Source: Denitrovibrio sp. (lineage in GTDB: Bacteria; Chrysiogenota; Deferribacteres; Deferribacterales; Geovibrionaceae). From it: a stretch of DNA of 64,000 bases. Each line of letters begins with the position of its first letter. The stretch's first letter is position 1. The notes beneath the pieces were generated by a model, which did not search any database, was not told where the DNA came from, and worked only from the letters and a program-made list of their open reading frames with translations. Made by a program: the position numbers and the translations under genes. Location of the stretch: the NCBI GenBank assembly GCA_002869145.1, contig PKTM01000012.1:118504-182503 (forward strand), read 5' to 3'. Positions 31,417 through 41,361 of the stretch are shown here, in pieces.

Positions 31417-33697
31417 TCTAATCAAAATGCGCCTAGAAGTGATTATCAATAGTAAAGCTTTTGAAGAAACAAGTATAGACGATTTCAGCCAAATATCGCA
31501 TTGTATAATATCATCTATCAGTAACGATTATTACTTCATACTCCCCGCTACAATGCAAGATGACTATATAGAAAAAGCCATCTCAAAATTTAACTCCTAT
31601 TATAGACAAAACCATCCTAAGTACTTTGAATATCATGACCACCTTCGGCGTATGGTTAAGTTTCTAAACTCATCTTGCAAGCCAGAGTCAATCATTAAAC
31701 ATTGCAAAACACATGATGCTGAGTTAATAACTGTTTTGTCAGAACCTTTAATCTCTTCCTAACAAATAAAACCATATATACATATTATACGTGATGTTGT
31801 AGATGGCTTTGAACCTGAGATAGTCGGAGCTCTAGAAGACTTTTATGTGCTCCGCAGACATTTTAGGTCAACATTTGCATCCAGTTCAGTTGATGCCTCA
31901 TCCCTTCAATATGCCTTTCTTTTTTCTCTTATAGCTAACAGCTTTGTCTCTGAGTCCAAAATACTTAAAAAAATTAACAGTGTTACGGTTGATCAGATCA
32001 ACTTGCAGTACAATACAATTACTGTTCCATATACAAATAACGATGAGAACTATTCAAATATCATCATGGATGAGCTGACCGCAGCCATATTAAAGAGTTA
32101 TCTGTTATATAATAAAGGGAATAGTTCTAAATGTGTTTTCAATATTGATAAAAATGATTTTAATAAATGGCTTGCTGAGGCATGTAAAATTTCTGATATA
32201 GAGTGTTTCAACCTAGACAAAATTCGATTCTTAACAAAAGCCACATCAGCCCTGATATTCCCGCCATATATCGTCTCAACTCTATCGAATAAATTTAACT
32301 TTGTTTCTCTAAGCGAAAAAACTGTAAAAAGAATCTCATTAAACAAACTAGTCGATAAAAAGCTCTCTGTTAAGAAACCAAAAGTTATTAATCAAGACCC
32401 CAGAACTAAGAAGAAAGCTTTTACGCCATTAAAAAAGGCAGCTAAGGAATACATTGATATTGGAAGAAAGATGCACCAGTGCGTAGAGATTGAGTCTAGC
32501 AAATCATCTGAAGATTACAAAAAATCACTAATCTCACTGGAAAAAGTCTATTCGGAACACGCAAGTGCCATTAAAGAGTTTGACACTCTAAACTACTTAT
32601 ATAAATCCTTAAAATATAATTTAACTCATAAAACTCGGAAGTTAAGCACTATCAAAGAGTACTTTACAGGTTTCTATAAAGATCTCATATACAATACATA
32701 CGACACACCTCTTGATAGAATGACAGAAGATGACATTGCTGAATTGATCGAAAAACTCTTCTTTGAAAGAGTTCTATCCGAAGCCACTACAGAAAACATC
32801 GCAAAATACAAGTTTAATTGTAAAGACGTCAAAGACATAATGCGTATAAAATCACCTGTTAAAATAGCATCAAAAATCAGGTATTTCTTTGACTGGTATA
32901 ATATGCAGGCCGGTGATATTTTTACGGAGCTTATCTATGACGAAATATACATCTGTGGTGGGCAAAGCAGAATACGTAATACAATAATCACGGTCAAAGA
33001 GTTAGAACTTATTTTATCTAAAATTAATGATACAACAATAAGATACATACAAGAAGTTAGGATCATCATGATTCTTGGATTCTTTGCTGGTATGAGGATA
33101 TCAGATATTATCAATCTAAAAATACCTGATGTTGTTAATGGCATTGAAAGCTACATCTATGTTGTAAAATCTAAATCTCAATCAGGTACTAGAAGAATAC
33201 CGCTCCATTATCTTGTGCCTGAGAAATATCTCACAGAAATATTAGATTATCATAATGATAAGAAAACACTGAAATCCAGATATATGCTGTATTCATCTGT
33301 TGAGGAGCAACGTAATATTAAAGCTTCTCTGAATGCTATAACCACTGCAATTAAAACTTTCATAAAAGATAACGGATATGTTTTTCATAGTTTACGCCAC
33401 TCGTTTGGTTCGCTGCTGCTAATAAGATATTATTCAGCTAAGTATTCAGATTTTGACTTGTTCCTAGATAAGCAATTTGACCTTAAAGACCCGTTTGGGT
33501 TGGGTATCTTTGATAAAGATAAGCTTCTTGTTCTTTTCGCTGCTGATTTACCAGAATCAAACCCTAATAATTTGCTATGGTACATATCTATTATTATTGG
33601 GCACCTTTCACCGGAGATAACAATTGAAAACTATATGCATACCATAGAGTTCTACATAAAATACTTATTGGGAAAATACCGTCTGCAGCTATGTTGA
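31397..33697 (+). pseudogene. large tyrosine recombinase with intact catalytic residues, interrupted by an in-frame TAA
   Basis: This frame of about 766 codons starts with TTG at 31397, seven bases after AAGGAG and inside the end of the previous gene. A TAA at 31760-31762 splits it after EPLISS; it resumes QIKPYIHIIRDVV and stays open to 33697. The C-terminal catalytic domain is complete: GFFAGMRISDIINL (Arg I), KSKSQSGTRRIPL (Lys), VFHSLRHSFGSLL (H-x-x-R), IIIGHLSPEITIENYMHT (GH and the nucleophilic Tyr). It is twice the length of a phage integrase, as in large recombinases of multi-gene transposition operons. If the second piece is translated alone it would retain the catalytic domain. Confidence 0.7.
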
Positions 33698-33830
33698 ACA
33701 CTCTCAAAGCAGCAGATATTAAACCTGACACCTACGATAAATTCATATAAAGCTTTGGCTAAACATGGTTGGAATCATGACGATAATTTGCCAGAGGTGA
33801 ATAATTACTTAAGTATAAAAATCAAATCGG
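33698..33830. other. tail region of the recombinase operon
   Basis: This stretch shows only fragments. A short frame MLNTLKAADIKPDTYDKFI overlaps the recombinase stop from 33691, and another frame reads YKALAKHGWNHDDNLPEV. Together they may be a frameshifted remnant of a small third gene, but there is too little to assign. Confidence 0.25.
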
Positions 33831-34538
33831 TTACACGAAAGCCAAAGGCATAGCGTCGTAAGTTCTTGAGTCTAACATTCTACCAGCCTTTTTCTTGTTA
33901 ACCCCTCCCCATTGCTTAAAAAAGAAAGGTGTATTGCTTTTCTGGCATTGTAACTTAATTTCATCAACCCAAGCTTTCTCCATTGGGCGAGCTTTTGGCC
34001 CTGACTCACCACCAACAATTACCCAATCTATAAAAGACAAATCCAAAGAGCCCACAGGCGCAATTAACGGTTCTATTGATAAAAACCTTACAGGAGTATT
34101 TACCCTATTTAAATCATTGATCCTATATTTATACTTTGCGTTTTCTACTGTAACACCAGCCCAGACATTGCTAGGCCAATTAATAGACTCTGCAAACTCT
34201 GCTAATCTATCGCTTCGTTTTGTTAATACTTGAAATGTATGATTATCAGCTACACTAATAATAGAGAATACCTGCTTGATAAAGTCAAAAGGAACATCTT
34301 CATGGAACAAGTCGCTCATAGAACATACGAAAACCATCCTGCTATTTTTCCAACCTAAAGGATCAGATAATACACCTTCATGCATGGTTACTTGAAAACC
34401 ATTTTTATATTTCTTTTGCCTCATTAAGCAAAGTCTATTTGCCATCTTCTCTGCATAGCAATTTGCACAGCCTTCGCTTATTTTGTTACACCCTGTTATT
34501 GGATTCCAAGTTGTTTCAGTCCACTCTATCTTTGACAT
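33831..34538 (-). CDS. DUF5131 (phage Gp37/Gp68) family three-Cys-motif protein
   Basis: This 235-residue protein carries the family signature KIEWTETTWNPITGC followed by NKISEGCANCYAEKMA; Cys17, Cys24 and Cys27 form the C-x6-C-x2-C motif that suggests an iron-sulphur or radical-SAM-like site. Other conserved blocks are VFVCSMSDLFHEDVPFDFI, LTKRSDRL and VIVGGESGPKARPM. It begins 19 bases after the stop of the upstream TcmP gene. TcmP proteins are named for pairing with these three-Cys proteins, so the two probably act together; their activity is not established. Confidence 0.85.
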   Translation of the reverse strand: MSKIEWTETTWNPITGCNKISEGCANCYAEKMANRLCLMRQKKYKNGFQVTMHEGVLSDPLGWKNSRMVFVCSMSDLFHEDVPFDFIKQVFSIISVADNHTFQVLTKRSDRLAEFAESINWPSNVWAGVTVENAKYKYRINDLNRVNTPVRFLSIEPLIAPVGSLDLSFIDWVIVGGESGPKARPMEKAWVDEIKLQCQKSNTPFFFKQWGGVNKKKAGRMLDSRTYDAMPLAFV

Positions 34539-34556
34539 AACGGTTTACCCTGCCTG

Positions 34557-35705
34557 TTACAAAAAGGAAATTTTTACCCCATCAGGAAAAGTTCCATTTT
34601 TTCTTTTTTGGCCATCAGGTTTAAAATCATCAACTTTAACTTTTTCCTCAGTTTCCAAATATAACAATGATTTTCGATGATTCTTTATTGTAAAAAGAGA
34701 TCTACCAACATGATGTTTGCAAATATCTTCAAACGTTACTGATTTGCCTTTAAAATTATCAAGCAAGTTCTGAGCCAAGTTTTCTTTGTTACCAGAAATA
34801 TATTTTGATAAATCTAATGAATATGACTCCTTTTTATTATCTGAAATTTTATTGGGGTCAAAAATATATAGCGGAAAACCATCTTCATCTGGGTTCAGCT
34901 TTTCAATAACCTCTTTAAAAATTTCAAAACCCTTTGAATTAGTCGTAACATGGAAAAGGTAGTGACTTGTTCTAGATCTACCAGGCATAATGAACCTGAA
35001 TCCAGTAACATATGCATTATTTATTTTTTTGACTTCACTTTCAAAATACTTAATGATTCTTTCTTCTCTTTCAATAGAAGCTAAACCCTTAACTTCACTG
35101 ATAAGCTCATCAGCGCCATCCCCAAATAGCGAGCGCATGTGCATTAATAATTTCTTATTGCTTTGAAATGACCTATTGATACCATTGTAGTTAAAGAAAA
35201 ATAAGCCATCGCACCCAAAGTTTTGAATGCCTAGTTTAATTACATTTAAACTTAAACCTTTATAACCACAAGGGTCAATAAACAACAAAGAAGGAACATT
35301 TCTTCTCATCATTATCTTTTCAACAAATCCATCATTAACATCCTCAATGGAAAATTTGGGAGGATATTTAAAACTGATATGCTGACAAACATCATCTACG
35401 CACTTAGATAAGGACTGTATAGATTTTTTATGAATATCATTAAAAATTGTTTCAACAGCTCTATATTGTCTCCTATGCTTCATAACATAATCAATTACTT
35501 CTAGGGCTGTACTGTAGCTTCCATCTGAGTACTTACCTTTACCAGCAAACAGATCTATGTAAGCAAAGTGAGGTTCTACAGAAGCCCTGCTCGCAGCATG
35601 AAACATTATTTCAACCCAGCGTTTGTAATATTCAACAACAATTGCTGTTTTAAGCTTACTGTTTGCAGACTTCTCTTTGTGAAATTTTTCAGAGTTTGTT
35701 GCCAT
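34557..35705 (-). CDS. tcmP: three-Cys-motif partner protein TcmP
   Basis: This 382-residue protein has the family's N-terminal KLKTAIVVEYYKRWVEI and the SAM-methyltransferase-like glycine-rich strand AYIDLFAGKGKY at about residues 46-57, then LLFIDPCGYKGL. It is placed directly before the DUF5131 gene on the same strand, the defining arrangement of the pair. It resembles a DNA- or RNA-directed enzyme, but no substrate is known. The pair sits inside the island between two recombinase modules and may be cargo. Confidence 0.82.
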   Translation of the reverse strand: MATNSEKFHKEKSANSKLKTAIVVEYYKRWVEIMFHAASRASVEPHFAYIDLFAGKGKYSDGSYSTALEVIDYVMKHRRQYRAVETIFNDIHKKSIQSLSKCVDDVCQHISFKYPPKFSIEDVNDGFVEKIMMRRNVPSLLFIDPCGYKGLSLNVIKLGIQNFGCDGLFFFNYNGINRSFQSNKKLLMHMRSLFGDGADELISEVKGLASIEREERIIKYFESEVKKINNAYVTGFRFIMPGRSRTSHYLFHVTTNSKGFEIFKEVIEKLNPDEDGFPLYIFDPNKISDNKKESYSLDLSKYISGNKENLAQNLLDNFKGKSVTFEDICKHHVGRSLFTIKNHRKSLLYLETEEKVKVDDFKPDGQKRKNGTFPDGVKISFL

Positions 35706-35783
35706 ACTTATAGATTAATATGCACAAGCAAGTGATGTCAACATAAACACGGTATGCAAATATGCAATCAAGCGAACAATTTA

Positions 35784-35987
35784 TTATTCTTCTATATAGA
35801 ACTGCTCAGGGAAATCCCAGCCCATATCTTTGGAAAGTTTGTATAAGGTTTTGAGAGTGATGTTGGCTTCACCACTGAAAAGGCGCACAGCCTGACTGTT
35901 GCTCAGCAATCTGCCGAGCGAGTATGTGGTGTGTTTTTTCTTAATCTCTTCAAGGTATTCTGGTTTAAGTTTGACTTCCATAAGCAA
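35784..35987 (-). CDS. small HTH repressor of the integrase module
   Basis: This 67-residue protein has an XRE-like helix-turn-helix: TTYSLGRLLSNSQAVRLFSGEANITLKTLYKLSKDMGWDFP. It is divergently transcribed from the excisionase-like and integrase genes, and two GACATGTC operators lie between them. By position and size it is the probable repressor of integration and excision functions. Confidence 0.6.
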   Translation of the reverse strand: MLMEVKLKPEYLEEIKKKHTTYSLGRLLSNSQAVRLFSGEANITLKTLYKLSKDMGWDFPEQFYIEE

Positions 35988-36025
35988 AGAATACTTACAC
36001 GCTTAAAAAAAATCAATTCCTTTTC

Positions 36026-36069
36026 TTGACATGTCTTAAAAAAGTACTATTCTTTATTTAAGACATGTC
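36026..36069 (+). promoter_or_regulatory. promoter with overlapping inverted GACATGTC operators
   Basis: A strong sigma-70 promoter, TTGACA (36026-36031), 16-bp spacer, TATTCT (36048-36053), faces the excisionase-like gene. A perfect 13-bp inverted repeat, GACATGTCTTAAA at 36028-36040 and TTTAAGACATGTC at 36057-36069, covers the -35 element and the region just after -10. Each arm contains the palindrome GACATGTC, so a dimeric repressor could bind both and block RNA polymerase. The divergent 35784 protein is the obvious candidate. Confidence 0.75.
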
Positions 36070-36102
36070 TAAAATAACACATACGAATTATGGAGGCTAG
36101 TT

Positions 36103-36408
36103 ATGTTTCTTGAGCAAATTCTTGAAGAGATCGCAGTAACAAATAAAAGACTATCAGCGAGAGTAGAAGAACTGGAGAAGATAATGAATGAAAAAATATC
36201 AGCACCTATTCCGGATTTCATGACCATCAAGCAGATGGTGTCAACAGGTCAGTGGCCATACTCAGAGCAGGCAACACGCAAAATGATAGAGCGTGGCAAG
36301 TTCGAAGAGAATTATCACTACAACAAGATAGACAGCAAATACATCTGCTGCTGGAAGGCCATGCAGGAATACCTTGAAAACAGATTCTACACTAGAAGGA
36401 GTGCATAA
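36103..36408 (+). CDS. excisionase-like DNA-binding protein
   Basis: These 101 residues contain an N-terminal coiled coil (ILEEIAVTNKRLSARVEELEKIMNEK) and a winged-helix-like part (TIKQMVSTGQWPYSEQATRKMIERGKFEENYHYN) resembling small recombination directionality factors. Its stop region overlaps the integrase start (TAATG), so the genes are co-translated. The gene lies directly behind the operator-controlled promoter. Confidence 0.55.
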   Translation: MFLEQILEEIAVTNKRLSARVEELEKIMNEKISAPIPDFMTIKQMVSTGQWPYSEQATRKMIERGKFEENYHYNKIDSKYICCWKAMQEYLENRFYTRRSA

Positions 36409-37568
36409 TGGGATTTGTAGGAACTAAAAATAATAAGCTTTTCATAGGCTTTACGTACCACAAAGAACGCATAAGGATATACCTTAAGGTTGATGATACT
36501 CCTAAAAACAGAAAGCTGGCAGAGATGCAGCTCAGCAAGGTGGATTCTGAGATCGAGCTTGAAAACCTTGGGCTTAAGCGTGCCGATCTTGCATCCATAT
36601 TTCCTGACCACCCTAAGTTTGCAGCAAAAGACAAGCCCGCCAAGGAAGAAGATCAAACTAAATATATGACCGTTGCGGAATACTTCCCTGAGTGGCTCGG
36701 TAGAAAGATCCATATCACTAAAAACAGCGTCCGGACATGGAAGTCTTTCTATAAAAACTACATCGAACCATCAATAGGCGATATCAAACTTTGCGAAGTA
36801 ACTGAGGACCACCTGCTCCGCATGCTGGAGCGGATGCGCCTGAACCTTAAGAACTCAGTCATTAACAAAAAGCTCCAGAATATCGAAAGCATGTTCAGAG
36901 AGCTCCACGAAGACGGAGTAATTGACAGCAACCCTTTCCGTAAAATTAAGAAGCTCCGCAATGAGCCCACAGACATTAATCCTTTTACAGAAGATGAGCT
37001 TAAAACACTCCTGAAAGGGTTTAAGCTTCAGCATCCGCATTATTACAATTTTATCTCATTCCTCGCCTTCACCGGCTGCCGACCCAATGAGGCAATAGGG
37101 CTGAAATGGAATAGAATCGACTGGGAAAACAAGAAGATTCTTATAAGAGAAGGCTATGTGCTGGGTGAGGCAACAAACCTCAAAACAGCGTCAAGTATCC
37201 GCGACATTGATATGAATGACGCCCTGCTCTCTCTGCTGAAATCACAGAAAAAGATTTCTCTCGGCAAGAGTGATCATGTCTTCATAAACATGCGGAGCAA
37301 AGTAATCAACTGGGCAAACTTCTTTCAGAAATATCATGAGGTGCTTGGTCTGATGGGATTGAAAAAACGGCCGCCCTATCAGCTGCGCCACACATTCGCA
37401 TCAATGGCTATCAAAAACGGCGAGGACGTGATGTGGGTATCCCGAACACTTGGACACTCCAATCTTAAAACAACGCTTAGCATATATGCCAGATATATAC
37501 CGAATAAAGACAGGCAGGACGGCTCAAAAATCGGCAACCTGCACGCATCACTCAGGAGCAGCAAATGA
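36408..37568 (+). CDS. int: phage-type tyrosine recombinase (integrase)
   Basis: This complete 386-residue integrase has an N-terminal arm-binding region, a SAM-like core-binding domain (AEYFPEWLGRKIHITKNSVRTW, about 88-110) and a catalytic domain with FTGCRPNEAIGLKW (Arg I), YQLRHTFASMAI (box II, Y-x-x-R at the first position) and RTLGHSNLKTTLSIYARYI (GH and the nucleophilic Tyr). It catalyses site-specific insertion and excision of the island. It is a candidate for the enzyme acting on the att-like sites at 15.59 and 47.00 kb, although it is not adjacent to either, which suggests later insertions or rearrangement. Its stop overlaps the next gene (AAATGA). Confidence 0.88.
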   Translation: MGFVGTKNNKLFIGFTYHKERIRIYLKVDDTPKNRKLAEMQLSKVDSEIELENLGLKRADLASIFPDHPKFAAKDKPAKEEDQTKYMTVAEYFPEWLGRKIHITKNSVRTWKSFYKNYIEPSIGDIKLCEVTEDHLLRMLERMRLNLKNSVINKKLQNIESMFRELHEDGVIDSNPFRKIKKLRNEPTDINPFTEDELKTLLKGFKLQHPHYYNFISFLAFTGCRPNEAIGLKWNRIDWENKKILIREGYVLGEATNLKTASSIRDIDMNDALLSLLKSQKKISLGKSDHVFINMRSKVINWANFFQKYHEVLGLMGLKKRPPYQLRHTFASMAIKNGEDVMWVSRTLGHSNLKTTLSIYARYIPNKDRQDGSKIGNLHASLRSSK

Positions 37569-38368
37569 ATAAATATCTAGGTGATTTCACTGTAACTCAT
37601 GTTGAATTAAAAGAAAGTTCTGCCGGCAGTCCCTACATTAAAATTAACGTTAGTGGGCCAGAAGGAAACGAAGATGCATACTGCTACTATAAAATTGACG
37701 AACATCTTCAGTTATTGTCCAAGTATGAGACCGTCAGTATAGATGGTTACAGAAAGCCGAGCGGTAGCAGTACACTGATCAGCGTGAGCAGCATTAGGAA
37801 AAATCTGAATGACCTGTATCACGAGTACTAAGACAAGTATTTTAAGATCATCAAGCATATTACCAAGCCGGAGTGCCGAGACCTCTTTATGCATATATCG
37901 GATGAACACGATATTATGCATAGTTTCATGTCTGTTCCAGCCAGCCTAAAGGAACATCACGCTTATATATGCGGACTTATGGTACACACTGTAGATGCTA
38001 TGGAGATGGGCGTTAAGCTCAGCAAATATCCAAATCTGAAAAACGAAATAGATAAAAGCACACTTGTACTTGGCCTGTTTTTACATGATATCGGCAAGAC
38101 ACTTTGCTATACAGTGGACGGCTTTGATCTGGGAATGACAGACAGGTGCGTTACCATCGGGCATGTTAGTCTAGGCTACGAGCTTCTTCTGCGTAAATGC
38201 TATAGTTTCGGCAGATTCCCTATTGAGCTTAGAGACAAGCTTGCAAATATAATCCTGAGTCATCATAATAATAGCAGGGTAAAGCAGAACTCTGTGGAGG
38301 CTAAGATCGTACGGCATATCGATAGTCTCAGCGCAGGGCTGGGCAGCATGGAGGTTTGTTATGGATAA
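37565..38368 (+). pseudogene. OB-fold plus HD-domain nuclease-like protein, interrupted by an in-frame TAA
   Basis: The frame of 267 codons encodes an N-terminal OB-like beta barrel (YLGDFTVTHVELKES to SVSSIRKNLNDLYHEY) and a C-terminal HD domain: HHAYICGLMVHTVDAM, LGLFLHDIGKT (HD pair) and ILSHHNNS. This is the architecture of YhaM-type 3'-5' exonucleases and of HD proteins in integrative elements. A TAA at 37829-37831 lies in the linker between the two domains, and the frame resumes DKYFKIIKHI. The HD part could be made separately from the ATG at 37889, but that start lies inside the domain's first helices. It follows the integrase by overlap. Confidence 0.7.
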
Positions 38369-38510
38369 TGGAATGATTGCTCTTTATGGTATTGTAGCCT
38401 TTTTGTTTGTATTGATGATGGTTGCTGTATTTATCCATGAGAAAGGCGGTAAGTCCAGCTATCGAGAGAAGCGCATGAGAGTGAAATCCCTTAAATACCG
38501 AGTAAAATGA
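38361..38510 (+). CDS. 49-residue single-pass membrane protein
   Basis: ATG at 38361 overlaps the stop of the HD gene and is preceded by GGAGG. The protein reads MDNGMIALYG, a hydrophobic helix (IVAFLFVLMMVAVFI), then a strongly basic tail ending KYRVK. Its TGA overlaps the ATG of the next gene (AAAATGA). The two overlaps support it as real despite its size. Function unknown. Confidence 0.55.
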   Translation: MDNGMIALYGIVAFLFVLMMVAVFIHEKGGKSSYREKRMRVKSLKYRVK

Positions 38511-38725
38511 GGTATACAGAACTCATTGACTGCATAAACGGTACTGAAGCAGAAGAGCTGTTTCTGGAATTGCTCGACATTACTTTTGATGCCCTCCTAA
38601 AACCAGAACTTAATGAATCACAAAAAGAAGCCCTGAAACGCTTTAACGAGTCTGCAGGACTTAATTTGTCTGAGGATGAGCTAATCGCAATACTGTTAGA
38701 TATATATGAAAATAGAAACAGATAA
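38507..38725 (+). CDS. small acidic helical protein
   Basis: This 72-residue acidic protein (MRYTELIDCI, then EAEELFLELLDITFDALL and LSEDELIAILLDIYENRNR) is predicted all-helical with no signal peptide. It starts by ATGA overlap with the membrane protein gene and is the last member of the integrase-HD cluster. No family is recognised. Confidence 0.5.
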   Translation: MRYTELIDCINGTEAEELFLELLDITFDALLKPELNESQKEALKRFNESAGLNLSEDELIAILLDIYENRNR

Positions 38726-38988
38726 CGACAAGCTAATACTTGGAACTTTGCAAATCAAAATCTTTTTAATATTTTGGCGTTGGAGGCTTTAGTTTAGGAA
38801 GCCTAGGCATACGCAGCTTACCTGACGACTCTCAAGCAGCTAAAGCGGCTGCGTCGCAACTACTATCGGTTACCCTTTATACCATCCAATTAAAATACAC
38901 ACAACACTCATTATATTCACAACAAAAACTTGAGAATCATTAATAAATAAACTATCCTTGTAAAGTATTATCATTTAATGAGAGACAT
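38726..38988. other. intergenic region before the restriction operon
   Basis: There is no gene here. Two possible hairpins occur: AGGCTT/AAGCCT (38784-38789 with 38799-38804) and CGCAGC/GCTGCG (38812-38817 with 38848-38853). They could be part of a structured RNA or weak terminator, but neither has a clear T-run. The AT-rich 38900-38970 part probably holds the hsdR promoter. Confidence 0.3.
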
Positions 38989-41349
38989 ATGGACAAAAAA
39001 GCTCTATCAGAAAGGGATATCTGCACCAAATATATCACTCCCGCTATAGAAAAAGCCGGATGGGATATTGCGACTCAGGTTCTCGAAGAATTTCCTCTTA
39101 CAAAAGGGCGAATAATCATCAAAGGCAAGCTTCATGCACGAAAGAAGCCCAAAAGAGCGGATTATGTCCTCTTTTATAAACCCAACATACCTATAGCGAT
39201 AATAGAAGCGAAAGACAACAACCACACAGTGGGTGATGGTATGCAGCAAGGCTTAGGGTATGCAGACATGCTACATGTGCCTTTTATATTCAGCTCAAAT
39301 GGTGATGCATTTCTTTTTCACAATAAACTGGCAACAGATGGTAACGTCGAAAAAGAAATCTCTTTAGACTCTTTCCCATCACCGGAAGAGCTTTGGGATA
39401 TCTGGAAATCGGAAAACAACATCTCCGATGATGAACAAAAAATAATTGAACAAGATTATTATAGTGACGGCTCCGGCAGGACACCGAGATATTATCAAAT
39501 CAACGCCATTAATAAAACTATAGAGGCTATTGCGAAAGGACAAAACCGAATCCTTCTCGTAATGGCTACAGGTACGGGTAAAACTTTTACAGCCTTCCAG
39601 ATAATCTGGAGACTTTGGAAATCGAAAACAAAAAAACGCATCCTCTTTTTAGCTGACCGCAATATTCTGGTTGATCAGACCATGACAAACGATTTCAAAC
39701 CTTTCGGCTCTGCGATGACCAAGATAAAAAAAAGGCAGGCTGACAAATCATATGAAATATACCTTTCACTTTATCAGGCTGTCACAGGCAATGAAGAAGA
39801 ACAAAACATATATAAACAGTTCAGTCCTGATTTTTTCGACCTGATAGTTGTCGACGAGTGTCATAGGGGAAGCGCGGCGGAAGACTCTAACTGGCGTCGA
39901 ATACTTGAATACTTCTCTTCGGCAACTCAGATAGGCCTTACAGCCACTCCAAAAGAAACCAAAGATGTATCAAACATTCACTATTTTGGTGACCCCATAT
40001 ACACTTACTCGCTTAAACAGGGCATTAACGACGGTTTCTTAGCCCCATACAGAGTAGTTCGAATTGATATGGATGTCGATTCAGGCTGGCGTCCCTATAA
40101 GGGCATGGTGGACAAAAACGGAAATGAAATTGACGACAGGGTCTATAACCTCAAAGATATGGATAGAACTCTCACCATTGAATATCGCACATTAAAAGCA
40201 GCCAAAAAGATTTCTGACTTTCTAAAAGAGACAGACAGATATGCCAAGACTATCGTCTTTTGCGATGATATTCCACATGCGGAGCGAATGCGGCAGGCAC
40301 TGGTAAATGAGAATGCAGACCTCGTAAATAAAAATTCCAAATATATAATGCGTATCACTGGCGACAATGATGAAGGGAAAAATGAACTGGATAATTTTAT
40401 CTTTCCAGAATCAGTGTACCCTGTTATAGCAACCACATCAAAACTTATGACTACAGGGGTTGATGCTCAGACATGCAAGCTGATAGTCTTAGATCAGCAC
40501 ATACAATCTATGACAGAGTTCAAGCAGATTATCGGACGCGGAACACGGGTGAATGAAGCTTATAATAAATATTCATTCACGATAATGGATTTTAAAAAGG
40601 CTACTGAGTTATTTGCTGACCCTGATTTTGACGGTGAGCCTGTTCAGATATTCGAACCGGGAGAAGACGAATCACCCGTGCCGCCTGAAGTCGAAGAAGA
40701 TCCAGAAAATGGAGACGAGCCAACAGACGACGAAGAAACCATTATAGATTATGACCCTCCACAGGGTGGCGATGACGAACCATCACCAGTACGCCGCTAC
40801 TATGTAGATAATGTGAAAGTTGAAATCGCCTCAGAGCGGGTACAGATCTTTGACTCAGACGGAAAACTGATAACAGAGTCATTAAAGGATTATACAAAAA
40901 AGAATGTCATGAAAGAATTTGCCTCACTGGATGATTTCCTAAGCAAGTGGAGCAGTGCTGATAAAAAGAAGGTTATCATAGACGAGCTTGCAGAAAGAGG
41001 TATTTTTTTAGATGCTCTGGCAGAGGAAGTCGGTAAAGATTTCGATCCATTTGACCTGATATGTCATGTGGCGTGGGACATGCCTCCTCTTACCAGAAAA
41101 GAACGTGCCGAAAATGTAAAAAAGCGCAACTACTTCACTAAATATGGTGAAAACGCAAGAGCTGTGCTTGAGGCATTGCTTGATAAATACGCTGACGAAG
41201 GCGTGGAGCATATAGAAGAGACGAAGATTCTGACGGTTGCCCCTTTTACAGAGCTTGGTACACCTGTGGAGCTTATTAAAGTCTTTGGCGGGAAGGAAAA
41301 TTATCTGAAAGCAGTAGCGGAACTGGAAAAGGAACTGTACACTGCCTAA
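38989..41349 (+). CDS. hsdR: type I restriction endonuclease subunit R
   Basis: This 786-residue motor/nuclease subunit has an N-terminal PD-(D/E)XK nuclease, [11 protein letters not shown] and [10 protein letters not shown] with E73-A-K75, then a superfamily 2 helicase: [13 protein letters not shown] (about 192), VVDECHRGS (about 288), [20 protein letters not shown] and [10 protein letters not shown]. An acidic linker (about 550-600) precedes the C-terminal domain that contacts HsdM. Length and layout fit the EcoAI/EcoEI-like group. It heads the hsdR-hsdM-hsdS operon with 12 bases to hsdM. Confidence 0.92.
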   Translation: MDKKALSERDICTKYITPAIEKAGWDIATQVLEEFPLTKGRIIIKGKLHARKKPKRADYVLFYKPNIPIAIIEAKDNNHTVGDGMQQGLGYADMLHVPFIFSSNGDAFLFHNKLATDGNVEKEISLDSFPSPEELWDIWKSENNISDDEQKIIEQDYYSDGSGRTPRYYQINAINKTIEAIAKGQNRILLVMATGTGKTFTAFQIIWRLWKSKTKKRILFLADRNILVDQTMTNDFKPFGSAMTKIKKRQADKSYEIYLSLYQAVTGNEEEQNIYKQFSPDFFDLIVVDECHRGSAAEDSNWRRILEYFSSATQIGLTATPKETKDVSNIHYFGDPIYTYSLKQGINDGFLAPYRVVRIDMDVDSGWRPYKGMVDKNGNEIDDRVYNLKDMDRTLTIEYRTLKAAKKISDFLKETDRYAKTIVFCDDIPHAERMRQALVNENADLVNKNSKYIMRITGDNDEGKNELDNFIFPESVYPVIATTSKLMTTGVDAQTCKLIVLDQHIQSMTEFKQIIGRGTRVNEAYNKYSFTIMDFKKATELFADPDFDGEPVQIFEPGEDESPVPPEVEEDPENGDEPTDDEETIIDYDPPQGGDDEPSPVRRYYVDNVKVEIASERVQIFDSDGKLITESLKDYTKKNVMKEFASLDDFLSKWSSADKKKVIIDELAERGIFLDALAEEVGKDFDPFDLICHVAWDMPPLTRKERAENVKKRNYFTKYGENARAVLEALLDKYADEGVEHIEETKILTVAPFTELGTPVELIKVFGGKENYLKAVAELEKELYTA

Positions 41350-41361
41350 AAAATCAAAGGA

